Below are positions 1 to 9,073 of a stretch of DNA of 64,000 nucleotides, piece by piece (the stretch's first letter is position 1; each line of letters opens with the position of its first letter). The notes under the pieces were generated by a model, which saw only the letters and a list, made by a program, of their open reading frames with translations, made no database searches and had not been told where the DNA came from. Origin of the DNA: Cyanophora paradoxa (Eukaryota; Glaucocystophyceae; Cyanophorales; Cyanophoraceae); contig QPMI01000561.1 in the NCBI GenBank assembly GCA_004431415.1, forward strand, positions 1-64,000, in the 5' to 3' direction. The translations under genes were made by a program, and so were the position numbers.

Positions 1-222
1 ATGGTTGCTCCTGGTGGTGTGGGGTTTCAAAAGAGCCTGGTAATGTCCTAATATGAAGTGGTCCTCTCATACTGAATTTGCAAGTGTCCCATTCACATGA
101 CATAGTGTTCATTCAAAAAGATTCTTTCAGGGACATTACAAGTCTGGTAAGAGAAACCCCAAGTTATCAAGAGGCTCCACCTTTGCGAATTCTGGTTGGT
201 CATTGATCTCATCCCAAATGTT

Positions 223-640
223 TCATGTTTGCTTGGTGGAACTCAGTTGGTATTCCATCAATTCACCCCAATCATGCCTGTGATCCTCTGGTGGATACTT
301 TTGAGGTTTGCCTAAGATCTCATCCCAATCATGATTGTGATCCTCTGGGGGATACTTTGCAGGTTTATTATTAATTTGTTCATAATCAGGAAAGAACTCC
401 CAGATCTCAGGTCGAAATCCATCTGGTAACAATTCCTCATGGGGTTCATAAGGTTGCTCATAATCAACAGCTGGTGGATCATGCCCATCTGGTAAATACT
501 CAGGTTCATAGTTCTGCTCATACTCAAACTCTTGTGGATCTAAGCCATCTGGTAATATCTCCTCCTCATTGGGGTCAATGACATATCATATCTTGTGGGT
601 CAAAACCATCTGGTAAATATCTCCTCATCTGGAACGAATT
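223..640 (-). pseudogene. Decayed tail-fibre-like repeat protein, C-terminal part
   Basis: On the minus strand an open stretch from about 581 to 223 encodes repeated LPDGxDP units separated by acidic, tyrosine-rich spacers (YEQNYEPEY, YEQPYEPHEE). Two copies of a KP-x-KYPPEDHxHDWxE unit follow, which resembles the collar/shaft repeats of phage and large-virus tail fibres. A further LPDGFDPQD unit lies upstream in a different frame, after an in-frame stop, so at least one frameshift has broken the gene. The family resemblance is by motif only. It probably encoded a host-attachment or surface fibre of the neighbouring capsid-bearing element, lying divergently from the capsid genes. Sequence below 223 is also AT-rich but shows no clear continuation. 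Confidence 0.5.
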
Positions 641-1042
641 GATATTCATCAAGCTCTAATATATCGATTCAGGAGGTAAATACTGCTCATCTATTTGCTT
701 TCTGGTTCAATTATAGGTTTATTGCGAACTTGCTCCCAACTAACATGTGCTGCCCAAAGGCTACATCTTCAGTTGCTGTGTATTCTCTTCCAGGCTGCTT
801 CTTTGGTGTTAAATCGGGTGGTCCATTGGAAATGGAATAGGGAATGGGACAGTAGGTCCATTGGGACCATAATGCTCAATGATTTCTCTTAGGTTTTCTC
901 ACTACAAGCTTCTCCCATTTGCATACACATTGCTGCCATGGATATTTCGCCATTGCCTGGTTCGAATTCCAAGGTCTTTCACATTGCTATACAAAGGCAA
1001 AAGGGCCTATCCATTTCGACTAAATCAGGGTGTAATGGATTG

Positions 1043-1870
1043 CTACGGTTGACTGGGGCTACTGTTGATTGTAATTGATGGCTTTTTTTGATGGACATCT
1101 TTGGAGAAAAAACCCAAAAGGCTCATTCCTCGCAAAGTCATATGTAATATCCTTGGGGTATACATCATTTGTGTAGGAGACCTGATTGTGTTGGCAATGG
1201 GACCCACTGCAATACTTGGGACCTCAGCTTTTGCAGTGCTGCCCTCATTGTAATTCGCAAAGCTGTGTTCTGTTTGCCCTGCCATCTTGAACATTGAAAA
1301 CCAAACGACCACTATCAAACCTGGAAGGTATATCTGGATGGTGCCACTGGTTTTAGTTCCTAGGTCTCCTTCTGGTTGCTTAATCTCTGCCACTTGGTTT
1401 GCTTCACATTACCCAAGCTAAAAGCAACACTGACATCCTCTTTATCGGATCGTTTGATTCACAGATAAAGCATGCTCCCTTGATGAGTCTTGATGAATTA
1501 TCAGAGCTGTGTCAATTGAAACTGAACCCTTTACTTTAATATTATCAAAGTTCACATGCTGGTGCTGCTGCATTATCATCTGAATGGTTCTAGATTGGTG
1601 GTAATTGAAGCTCATGGCTTTACTATATGGATTTATAAATCCTGATAAGTAAAAGAGCCTCTCAAAATAGTCCTAAGTCTGTCAGGGGAGTGCAAGGGGC
1701 ATTATCATAACCAGGCTGCTAAAAGAAATCGAAAATCGAACTGCAGGAGAATAATCGATCTTGTGGATCTTGTGAGTGGAACTTCCACTGTGGATCATTG
1801 CTATTGGGTTAAACATCAGGCATCCTGATAAACCAGGTGAACCTAAACTGACAGCAAACGATTTACACAA
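1043..1870 (-). pseudogene. Decayed minus-strand ORF remnants, possibly fibre-related
   Basis: Short minus-strand open stretches of 62 to 116 codons (1,870-1,682 and 1,393-1,043) alternate frames, with stops between them. One piece contains SGTIQIYLPG, which faintly recalls beta-strand edges in phage fibre shafts. Another, around 1,560-1,450, reads HVNFDNIKVKGSVSIDTALI. The direction matches the fibre-like remnant at 223-640, so these may be upstream parts of one broken gene, but that is inference. No domain is identifiable with confidence. The interval 1,871-2,437 is AT-rich and holds no ORF I can support. Confidence 0.3.
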
Positions 1871-2437
1871 TATTACCTAACTCAACTGCCCTTGATTTTC
1901 GCAAATCCTCGAAATAATCGAAATGCCTTTTTAATACAAAGTATGATGGGGACCCTGGAGACTGCAATCATTCAGTTACTGGTGAATCACTAATACAGGA
2001 TTCCCTAAAGGACATTTGATTACATCCTTTGATACTCAGAATATGAAACCAATATTATCACAAATGACAACAATTACAACTTTATGCCCTGTAAGATTGC
2101 TGCTAGGGCTACTTCTGCTGCTCCTACATACTTTTCACCTGTAAGCATGTTGATTTCAATCGGGAGTATATGTCTGTCTCATTGATGGTGCCATTTCTGA
2201 AACAATAATCCCAGTGTGTGTGGTTACAGCCATGCAAAGAAATTTACAGTGATGATGATATATTAATAGTAATAAGTATATCTTGTGGAGAGGTGGACCC
2301 ACATTAGAGTCTGATTATGTGGTTATGCTTATGAGACTGTCAACAGCTGGGCATTCTCTCATGGATGCCTCAACAGATGGAAGCCCATTGATTAACATGC
2401 TCATGCTGCAAGTGAGCTATCTGCCTTGATAAGATGA

Positions 2438-2860
2438 GAGTTGTTACCCTACAACTATGATCAGGATATGGAGATATTACAGGCTATCATACCTCTTCCG
2501 AATCACATAGTAAGCTCCCTGGATGACACCACAAAGATTCCAGATATGCTTGCATTTACTGAAACCTACATAGCAGCAAACAATGATATGATCAATAAGC
2601 TTTGCAGCCTTCTAGTAGCAAACTATGAACTAAAGAACCCTACAAAGGCTTACATCTCATCCACTCTCACTACATCACCTCCTTTGGATGCCAATTGGTA
2701 TCAGCTTGCAGATGATGCCTTTACTGCCTCATCCTCTGTGACAGGTAAAGAGCCTTTCATGCTAGACCTTCAGCATTGCTGGGAAGCTGGAGCCTATGCT
2801 CTGAGCAGATATGGGAAACCCCCACTGAATACCTTCAAGTTGCTTTCCATATACTTTTGA
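2438..2860 (+). pseudogene. Unrecognised ORF fragment in decayed viral flank
   Basis: An open stretch of about 140 codons begins directly after an in-frame TGA, with no ATG at its front. A plausible upstream extension of about 45 codons (2,285-2,430) lies in another frame, so the gene looks frameshifted. The product is mixed alpha/beta in character, with no signal peptide or obvious catalytic motif. I do not recognise it. It is the only sizeable plus-strand frame in the decayed left 4 kb and has the same AT-rich composition as the virus-like element, so it is probably a relic of an accessory viral gene. Confidence 0.3.
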
Positions 2861-3155
2861 ACTCTCTTCTGTGATTGCCTATGGATCAGGGACACCAATG
2901 CTTTTATTAAGACTTTCAATGTGCAACATCCACTGATGGATCAACTGTCTTTTATTCGATCAGATGGGCAAAACAAAATATATGTCTGTGAGAACATAAC
3001 AATGCTCACAACTCAGGTGATGTGGCTCTATTGAGTGGATTCCTCTCAGCATCAGGATGCTTTTACATAGGTTTTTCTCTCAGAATTAAATATATTCGCA
3101 TTTATCCCCTTGTGTATGTGAATGCTCCACAATGAGAGTTGACTTTACAGGTGCC

Positions 3156-4085
3156 TTATTCGATAAACTCCAACTGAAAAGAATTATCGATTCCATTCAT
3201 ATCAATCAGTTCACCAAAGTAATCTTTAAACTCAACTGTGAGTTCCCTTATCACCAGGTTTCTGTCATTTATCTGAATGAATTCTGCATGTTCACCACTA
3301 TGGTAAACATAGCCACCTATATCCTTACTCAATTGCAATCTAAGGATTGCCCCCTGGTTATGTGGTTGCGATTTCGGAATTATATTGTGTCTGCTGGCAA
3401 AAGGGGCAAGCTCTTTAATATGCATGTACAGATACTGCTCAGCATTCATATCAGACATCTTCCTGCTGTCAAAATAATATTGCAAGGGCTTAGAGGAGAG
3501 TCTGGGTCCTGAGAAGGTGATTCCCCATGCTGGGTGATCAGGTGTAATAGGTTTGCCATCATACTTTAAAAGGTTCTCAGGTCGATAGGGAGATCCACCA
3601 ACAGGAGGAGTGCTATAATACCCAGTGGTGTATTCAGTAGAACTCACACCCAAAAGCTTCCCTATTCGCTTGTTGCTTGCAATAAAACGAAACTCATGAT
3701 TACTGTAAAACTCCACTTTATAGGTAGTTGGATTGTAGAATATCTTGAACTCAAAAGCTACTGTTTTGCCTGCAATGGTTTGAAGCTTGAATAGTTCAGC
3801 CCATAATTATAAGGTGTGTTACCCCAAAATGACCCTGATTGATGTAGCCACTGGGAAGGGGATACACTTGTTGTGTGATCACTTGGTTATATGAACCATC
3901 TTGGTAATTAAACTGAACTGTTAGATGATCAGTTCCCACACTGTTATAGATACTGTTTGGAATCTCTGCATAGAGAACCCTACATTCCCTTGGTCTCTCT
4001 ACTGGAGTTGTGAGGGTGACCCTGTAAGAGTTTTCATTTGTCCTTGGCTTCTATCCCTGCTATCAATATTAACAAGCCGGTTCAT
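3156..4085 (-). pseudogene. Decayed second vertex (penton-like) protein
   Basis: An ATG at 4,085 opens a minus-strand frame reading MNRLVNIDSRDRSQGQ, which stops after 28 codons. The neighbouring frame continues with ENSYRVTLTTPVERPRECRV and a LYAEIPNSIYN block. After another frame change a 186-codon stretch (3,716-3,156) ends in FGELIDMNGIDNSFQLEFIE. The order of basic/acidic opening, a TLP/TTP strand followed by xxAEIPNSIYN, and a terminal DxNGxD strand is typical of penton-like or minor capsid proteins of polintoviruses and polinton-like viruses. The length (about 310 codons) fits the intact plus-strand gene starting 9 bp away, with which it forms a head-to-head pair. At least two frameshifts make it a pseudogene. 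The paralogy is inferred from shared layout, not from an alignment. Confidence 0.6.
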
Positions 4086-4093
4086 TTTAATAT

Positions 4094-5125
4094 ATGAATA
4101 TAGATAAAAGAAGAATGCCTGTGGATTACATCGAGGTTAGCTCATTTAATACAATCTCTGGTGATGGTCCCACATCAAGCTTTGTGGCTAGACTCCCCAG
4201 TACTTATGAGAATGTGAGGGCTGTGAGACTGGTCTCAGCCGAATTTTATAACAGCATCCCTATGGTGAGTGGTGAAACCAAAGCAGGAGATGTAACAGTT
4301 GATAACACATTTAGTATTTATTATTCTGAACAAACTCCAGGAGCTGGAAGCTCAGGAATTCCAACAACTCGCCCAGCTGCTGATTTTGAACAATGGAAAC
4401 AATTCATGGTAAATCGCGAGACCCCCATCCAAAGCCACCAACAGCTGGTGAATGTAATCAACTCAAAATTCATTGGCAGAACTCCTCAACCATCCATTCG
4501 CTGCAAATGGGATGAGTCACTGAAACGAATTATATTCCACTCGGCAGTGCCTTTTTACCTGGCTTTCTCACTTGCTGTAAACCCAAGCCAACAAACAATC
4601 CAAAAGCTATTGAGTTCAGCTAGACTGCTTGGTCTTGATCCTGGAAGATATGGGAATTCCCCAATCAAATCCCAAGTTTATGATGCTCTCACTGATGGAA
4701 TCTTTACTGATGGTCGAGTGAATGGCATTATATCTTCTTTTGAGCCTGAGAAGACCAGGGACAGTGTTTTGTTTGTGAGAGTAAAGGAGCTGGGTGATCT
4801 GGTTCAATGTGGGGATGGTCTTCTGACTGGTTACTTTCACAAAATAGTGGTCCCTGATAAAGACTATGGTGAGCATGTTGTTTACAATTCAACAGAGGCT
4901 CATCCACTTTACAAATACTATAATAAAAAGGTTGGATTATCCACTTTCTCGGTTGATATTGTTAATGCTGTAAATGAACCAATTGATTTTGAGGGTCAAC
5001 CTGTTCATCTGACCTTTGAAATTCGCTATGGTGATGAGCCAGCAGGAGACCCAGTTTATGAATACTTTAAGATGAGAATGTCGCAGCTTCACCCTTCCTA
5101 TCCAGTTATTACAAGCTTCGCATAA
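4094..5125 (+). CDS. Penton-like vertex / minor capsid protein
   Basis: This 343-residue protein lies directly before the major capsid gene, the usual place of the single-jelly-roll vertex protein in Polinton-type elements. Its opening has a DYIEVSSFNT segment, then a SSFVARLP strand, and then VRAVRLVSAEFYNSIP. That matches the pattern in which a strand ending LP is followed by a segment ending in AExxNSI. The C-terminal part (FEGQPVHLTFEIRYG) resembles the closing strands of the same family. No transmembrane segment or protease motif is seen. The ATG at 4,094 sits in a short AT-rich divergent gap opposite the decayed relative; a second ATG at codon 8 is an alternative start. The stop is 53 bp before the major capsid ATG, suggesting a shared late expression block. 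Confidence 0.7.
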   Translation: MNIDKRRMPVDYIEVSSFNTISGDGPTSSFVARLPSTYENVRAVRLVSAEFYNSIPMVSGETKAGDVTVDNTFSIYYSEQTPGAGSSGIPTTRPAADFEQWKQFMVNRETPIQSHQQLVNVINSKFIGRTPQPSIRCKWDESLKRIIFHSAVPFYLAFSLAVNPSQQTIQKLLSSARLLGLDPGRYGNSPIKSQVYDALTDGIFTDGRVNGIISSFEPEKTRDSVLFVRVKELGDLVQCGDGLLTGYFHKIVVPDKDYGEHVVYNSTEAHPLYKYYNKKVGLSTFSVDIVNAVNEPIDFEGQPVHLTFEIRYGDEPAGDPVYEYFKMRMSQLHPSYPVITSFA

Positions 5126-5178
5126 ATTAAGGATCATTGGTAGATTTTTTATGTTGCAGTATAATAAAAGAGAATATA

Positions 5179-6549
5179 ATGGATATCACTTCCACTCTTC
5201 AAAGACTTTCGCTGAAAGAAGCCCTAACAACCCCAGAGGAGGCGAAAGCCTTTTTCCTGGATAACTCTCTTATGCTTGGTCTCGAATCCAAGTCTAAGCC
5301 AGTTCTAGTTGTTGTGAATCCCAGCAATACTTTTGAGAATAATGTGGGAAATCGCATTTCCTTCAAGCTACCTCGCTACAATTTCTGTGGAAAACTCGAA
5401 CTTGCTTTCGACCTTCCAGCCATCACTTTTGCTGGTGATACTGACCTAGTTCGCAATGGATACACTCGCCCAGTTGGTGCTTTAGTTCAGCGACTTGAAA
5501 TTACCTATGGATCTTACACCTACCATATTCCATCTGATTTCCTTGCTCATTTCCCCCTGGTCTATTATTCGGAGGATCAACTAGCTAAAAAGAAGCGATC
5601 AATGGGCATGGTTCATGGCATTCCTGCTCATGGAACCAACCGCCTTGGTGGCTCATTTTTCGTTGAAATTCCTGTGCCTTGGCTAAATCACTACCTTCCC
5701 CTTGGTGCTTTATCTGGTGAAATGGTTGTTACTGTTTGGTTTAAGGATGCTGGAAAGGGTTATGTTGAAACTTCCTATGGTGGTCGTGGTCTTACTGTTG
5801 CAGCAGCTGATGTAGATTATTCAAAAGATGATGGTCTTGGAACTGCCCCTGCTGAAACTGTTCTGGCAAATGTTGGTCAAAACATCACAGACTTTACTCT
5901 TGGTGCAACAACCCCTGTCATTTCTATTACTTCTCCTCGCCTTTACATGCATGCTATTAATGTTTCTGATGAGCTTTTCGCTACTGTAATTGAAAAAGTA
6001 AAGACTACTGGCATGGCTATTCCCTCCCTTGATATTGGATTTGTAGATGCTAGTGCTTTCCCTGCCAAGGGCAATGCCCAACCCAATCGAATTAACCTCT
6101 CTCAAATCTCAGGTCTTGTTTATGCTCTGCTTGTTTCAGTTCGTGATAATGCAACTGTTGATAAATCCACTGGCTCCCACAGTGTTCTTAAGACCTATGC
6201 CAACTCCAAAGATATTACTTTCACTGTTGAAATTAATGGACAGCGACTTTATGCCACTGAGCCAATTTCCCTACTCAAAGGTGCTGAGCTAATTGCTGAT
6301 GCCTTCAAATGCTCTAACATGGATAAGGTTGCTGATCGCTATGTCCTTTCAGGTTTAAGTTTCTGCATTGATGGAGAGAAGGCAATTCGAAATATTGCCC
6401 AGTCTGGTTATGTTGATTTAACAAATTCCTCCTCTTCATTCCTCACCCTGTACATGCCTTCAGATAAGGTAATCGATGTTAATGTTCGCGCTCTCATGCA
6501 TTCCTATATAATTTTGGACAAAGATGGGCTTCGTCGTATAAATTTGTAG
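5179..6549 (+). CDS. Double-jelly-roll-type major capsid protein
   Basis: The protein has 456 residues if the ATG at 5,179 is used; that ATG follows a TAATAAAAGA motif, and the frame stays open further upstream without a better start. Features of NCLDV/Polinton-like capsid proteins include an early strand pair (NRISFKLPRYNFCGKLELAF), a loop about RLEITYGSYTYHIPS, a GSFFVEIPVPW segment leading to a LPLGALSGEMVVTVWF strand in the middle, and a second beta-rich half ending VIDVNVRALMHSYIILD. The placement between vertex protein and packaging ATPase supports the call strongly. It is shorter than many polintovirus capsid proteins, but no frame break is visible. It should form the trimeric hexon-like capsomers of an icosahedral particle, so the element is virus-like rather than a bare transposon. 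Confidence 0.8.
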   Translation: MDITSTLQRLSLKEALTTPEEAKAFFLDNSLMLGLESKSKPVLVVVNPSNTFENNVGNRISFKLPRYNFCGKLELAFDLPAITFAGDTDLVRNGYTRPVGALVQRLEITYGSYTYHIPSDFLAHFPLVYYSEDQLAKKKRSMGMVHGIPAHGTNRLGGSFFVEIPVPWLNHYLPLGALSGEMVVTVWFKDAGKGYVETSYGGRGLTVAAADVDYSKDDGLGTAPAETVLANVGQNITDFTLGATTPVISITSPRLYMHAINVSDELFATVIEKVKTTGMAIPSLDIGFVDASAFPAKGNAQPNRINLSQISGLVYALLVSVRDNATVDKSTGSHSVLKTYANSKDITFTVEINGQRLYATEPISLLKGAELIADAFKCSNMDKVADRYVLSGLSFCIDGEKAIRNIAQSGYVDLTNSSSSFLTLYMPSDKVIDVNVRALMHSYIILDKDGLRRINL

Positions 6550-6614
6550 ATTGTGACGATATTCAGTCTCCCTGCATTATTTTTATATGTCTTTATTAAG
6601 AAAGATATACAACA

Positions 6615-7397
6615 ATGACTGATTTGGATGAATTTGTGGCTGGTGAAATGATAGAGCCACCATTTCGTGTACTGGCAATAGGAAAATCAGCAACTGGTAA
6701 ATCAGAAGCTGTAAAGTATTGGTTGAAGCAGTTGCATGATGCCAAAAAGATTGATGTTGTATTAGTTGTGAGTGGAACCAGCTTCAATCATTTCTGGGAT
6801 AAAGTTGCAACATTGCAACTGGGAAAATGGGATGCCCCTTACATTGCTAAATTGCTAGATGAAAGGCAAGAGAAAATAGAAAAAGGTCAACCTGTTAACC
6901 AGTTATGTGTAGTTTTAGATGATCTTATAGATAATGAGATTGTAGACCTAACTCGTGATAAAATTATTGGCTCTCTGTATTCCAGAGGTCGCCATTCGAA
7001 AATATCCATTATCTGCATCACACAAAAGCTAAGGAAAGTCTCTTCGACTATTCGAGTTAATTCGGACTATGCTATGTTTTTAAGTGCTGCAAATCGCAAA
7101 GAACTGGAAGCCATAGAGGAAGAATACAATATAATGCGAAATAAAGAGGATTTTTACAAGATGTTTGAAGAGTATGTTCACTCCTATCAGTATATTATTT
7201 GGTCCTCTGCAAACTACTCAGTTAAATACTATGTAGATAAAGGTGAGCTTGTGACAGATTTCCCATTTCCTCGCTTCCACAGAAAGCCAAAAAAGAAAGA
7301 AGATGAACTGAAACCTCCAGAGAAAGAGGAAGCCCCTAAAGAAGTGAAAAGCCAAGTCCATAGCAATAAATTGATGCGATATAAACGCGGTTTATAA
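6615..7397 (+). CDS. FtsK/HerA-type DNA packaging ATPase
   Basis: This 260-residue P-loop ATPase has Walker A GKSATGKS at residues 23-30 and Walker B CVVLDD at about 98-103. A sensor-like block SRGRHSKISIICITQKL follows. The glycine-arginine-histidine stretch before a strand ending in Q is typical of the A32-like packaging ATPases of Polintons, virophages and nucleocytoplasmic viruses. Its role is to drive genome entry into preformed capsids. The C-terminal 40 residues are lysine/glutamate-rich (KPKKKEDELKPPEKEEAPK), a likely flexible tail. The ATG at 6,615 is preceded at 6,591-6,604 by TTATTAAGAAAGA, similar to motifs before other genes of this block. Confidence 0.9.
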   Translation: MTDLDEFVAGEMIEPPFRVLAIGKSATGKSEAVKYWLKQLHDAKKIDVVLVVSGTSFNHFWDKVATLQLGKWDAPYIAKLLDERQEKIEKGQPVNQLCVVLDDLIDNEIVDLTRDKIIGSLYSRGRHSKISIICITQKLRKVSSTIRVNSDYAMFLSAANRKELEAIEEEYNIMRNKEDFYKMFEEYVHSYQYIIWSSANYSVKYYVDKGELVTDFPFPRFHRKPKKKEDELKPPEKEEAPKEVKSQVHSNKLMRYKRGL

Positions 7398-7425
7398 AAT
7401 TATCTCTCATTCTAATAAAGATACA

Positions 7426-8159
7426 ATGCCTCCCAAACGAAAGATAGGGATCCCAGCTGGGGCTGTTGGCTATTCAGGTGGTGGAAACAATGGATCCATT
7501 AATACTGAACCAATGAAATTCAATGGTATGAATGAGGTGAAGCCCTCACAGCAAGAAGAGGACCCTCTTAATGCTGCCTATGAGGAATCAGTCGATGATA
7601 AAGCCCCACAGGCTTCAACCAGTGATCAACTCAACATCTCACCAGAAGCTTCGAAAATGAGGGCTGTTGCTGAGGGTGCCAGGCGAATTATTGGTGCTGC
7701 TGATGATAAAGGTTTAGGCTTGCAAGATCTATCACTGGCTCGCAAAGGTGAAGGTCTTAGTAAGGAATCAGACAAGGTAATCCAGTCCATGGCTGGTGAA
7801 GTCACATATAAGACTGCTCCCACTCAAAATATTCATCGAATTCCCAAGGCTCAATGGGATGAGATGACTGCTAAACTCAAAGATCTGGAAGCCAAATCCA
7901 GTGCTTTGGAGCAGTATGTTACTGAGAAGAAAGAGAGAGCCAAGCTAAGGAGATGCTTCGAAAGGAAGTTTATAAAATGGGCATTACTGGTGTCCCAGAT
8001 AAACAGTTTATTGCTAAGAAAGAGAACCAAATCGATGAGCAAGCAGTAGATGAAATGAAAACAAAGACCCAAAAGGGAACCATTGAACCTGGTGCCACTA
8101 AAGCTGAAGTAGAAAAGGGAGTAGCTCCCACAGTATATAAAAGACGAGTTTGGCTTTAA
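7426..8159 (+). CDS. Putative structural protein, apparently frameshifted
   Basis: One frame runs 7,426-8,049 (207 codons) from an ATG that follows TCTAATAAAG. The protein starts basic (MPPKRKIGIPAGAVGYSGGG), is glycine-rich, and then becomes a charged helical region ending TEKKERAKLR. A second frame (7,953-8,159, 68 codons) begins within it and continues the same charged, helical style, finishing VYKRRVWL. The last 30 codons of the first frame look unlike the rest. The simplest reading is one protein of about 240 residues interrupted by a single-base indel near 7,945. Two overlapping genes, or programmed frameshifting, are alternatives. I recognise no domain. The position after the ATPase suggests a minor capsid or core protein. 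Confidence 0.5.
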
Positions 8160-8181
8160 TTTTCTCTGTTTTATTAGAGAC

Positions 8182-8454
8182 ATGGATATAATACGAAAGT
8201 TTATTGAGATGCTCAGTCTGCATGTGGTAAGCAATTGCCACAGTGGATGCTGTGACACAACAATAGAGTTTGAGATGTCAGATACTGAGGACAATGTATC
8301 TGAGGCAAGAGAGAGAAGGAGATCAACAGTTTCTGTGGAGTCAATGCCAGCAGACCCCACAGAGTATACATATGAGCAACAGGAGTATCCAAGGAGAAGT
8401 TCTCTGCCAGCAGAAAACGTTTTCTCTGGGAATATAAATGGAGGACACTATTAG
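8182..8454 (+). CDS. Small acidic hypothetical viral protein
   Basis: The frame has 90 codons. Its ATG lies just downstream of TTTTATTAGAGA, a motif shared with the upstream genes. The N-terminus has a hydrophobic helix-like segment with clustered cysteines (NCHSGCCD). The remainder is serine/glutamate/arginine-rich and probably disordered, with two RRS motifs that could be phosphorylation sites. The 3' end overlaps the next gene by 17 bp, so the two are probably cotranscribed. No family is recognised. Compact overlapping packaging and AT-rich codon use match the neighbouring capsid genes. Confidence 0.5.
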   Translation: MDIIRKFIEMLSLHVVSNCHSGCCDTTIEFEMSDTEDNVSEARERRRSTVSVESMPADPTEYTYEQQEYPRRSSLPAENVFSGNINGGHY

Positions 8455-8683
8455 TTTAATCGAGTTTACCAGTGATGAACCTGTTACTGAGGGGTCTATA
8501 AGACACATTCTGGCAATGCAGAAACGATATAGAGAGGACCCAGAATATAGAGAGTATAAAAAGCAGCAAGCCCTGGCATCCTATTATCGCAGAAAAGCCC
8601 AAAAAGAGGAGCAGAGACCCAGAGGGAGACCGATTAAATATTATTTGCCTACTGATAGTAGCAATGGACCCCCAGGTCTATAA
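8438..8683 (+). CDS. Small basic protein, possible DNA-binding
   Basis: The frame has 81 codons. After an acidic start it becomes a basic helix with RYREDPEYREYKKQQALASYYRRKAQ, followed by RPRGRPIKYY, which contains an AT-hook-like RGRP core. The alternation of arginine/lysine and tyrosine resembles small DNA-binding proteins found in several algal virus-like elements. The 84-residue minus-strand product at 11,759-12,013 has a comparable plan (basic helix, then NRGRKSK). It overlaps both its upstream and downstream neighbours by about 20 bp. A role in genome condensation or transcription control is inference. Confidence 0.5.
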   Translation: MEDTISLIEFTSDEPVTEGSIRHILAMQKRYREDPEYREYKKQQALASYYRRKAQKEEQRPRGRPIKYYLPTDSSNGPPGL

Positions 8684-8786
8684 GATAATTGAGCAAAAGC
8701 GGTCTCAGTATGCCACTGAGGCAGCTATAAAAATATATACAAAGGAATTGGCTTTATACTTGCAATCAATTGCAAGTCACAGATAA
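8664..8786 (+). CDS. 40-residue overlapping ORF
   Basis: An ATG at 8,664 lies inside the last codons of the preceding gene and opens a 40-codon frame that starts MDPQVYKIIEQKRSQYATEA and stops at 8,786. The product is predicted to be one continuous amphipathic helix. The case for it being real is positional: it extends the pattern of 17-20 bp overlaps between 8,182 and 8,786 and keeps the same codon style. It ends within the tail of the opposing small gene at 8,777-9,073. No function can be assigned. Confidence 0.35.
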   Translation: MDPQVYKIIEQKRSQYATEAAIKIYTKELALYLQSIASHR

Positions 8787-9073
8787 CTTTTGTAAATATG
8801 CTTTTGTTGTTTTTTGTTTGCATTCTCAGACACTGAAACAGTTATGTGAATGTTTACTGATCTATTTCTCTTTGGTTTTGCTGCATACATATTGTAACCT
8901 ATCAATCTCTGTGACATTTCGATATATGCCCCTATATCTCCATGCTTTATGCATTTATCTAACTCATTCATGGTCATCTCATCAAGAGTTTTTGCCATTT
9001 TGTCTTCACTATACACAATCAAGTAAGCTTTAAGTATTCTTGTCAAATTTTGGTCTTTTTCGATAGGTGTCAC
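8777..9073 (-). CDS. Small hypothetical viral protein
   Basis: The minus-strand frame has up to 98 codons. The most upstream start would be GTG within the hairpin arm, so the first ATG, at the MAKTLDEMTMNELDKCIK segment giving about 72 residues, is a better start. The product has an N-terminal helical region and a lysine/asparagine-rich C-terminus. It overlaps the end of the plus-strand small-gene chain by 10 bp, making a convergent junction between late-type plus genes and minus-strand genes. No family is recognised and it may not be translated. Confidence 0.35.
   Translation of the reverse strand: MTPIEKDQNLTRILKAYLIVYSEDKMAKTLDEMTMNELDKCIKHGDIGAYIEMSQRLIGYNMYAAKPKRNRSVNIHITVSVSENANKKQQKHIYKSYL

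Noticed and set aside
8770-9033. 87-codon plus-strand frame opposite the small minus-strand gene
   Set aside because: Rich in Leu/His/Tyr/Cys with no start context; the minus-strand frame has better composition.
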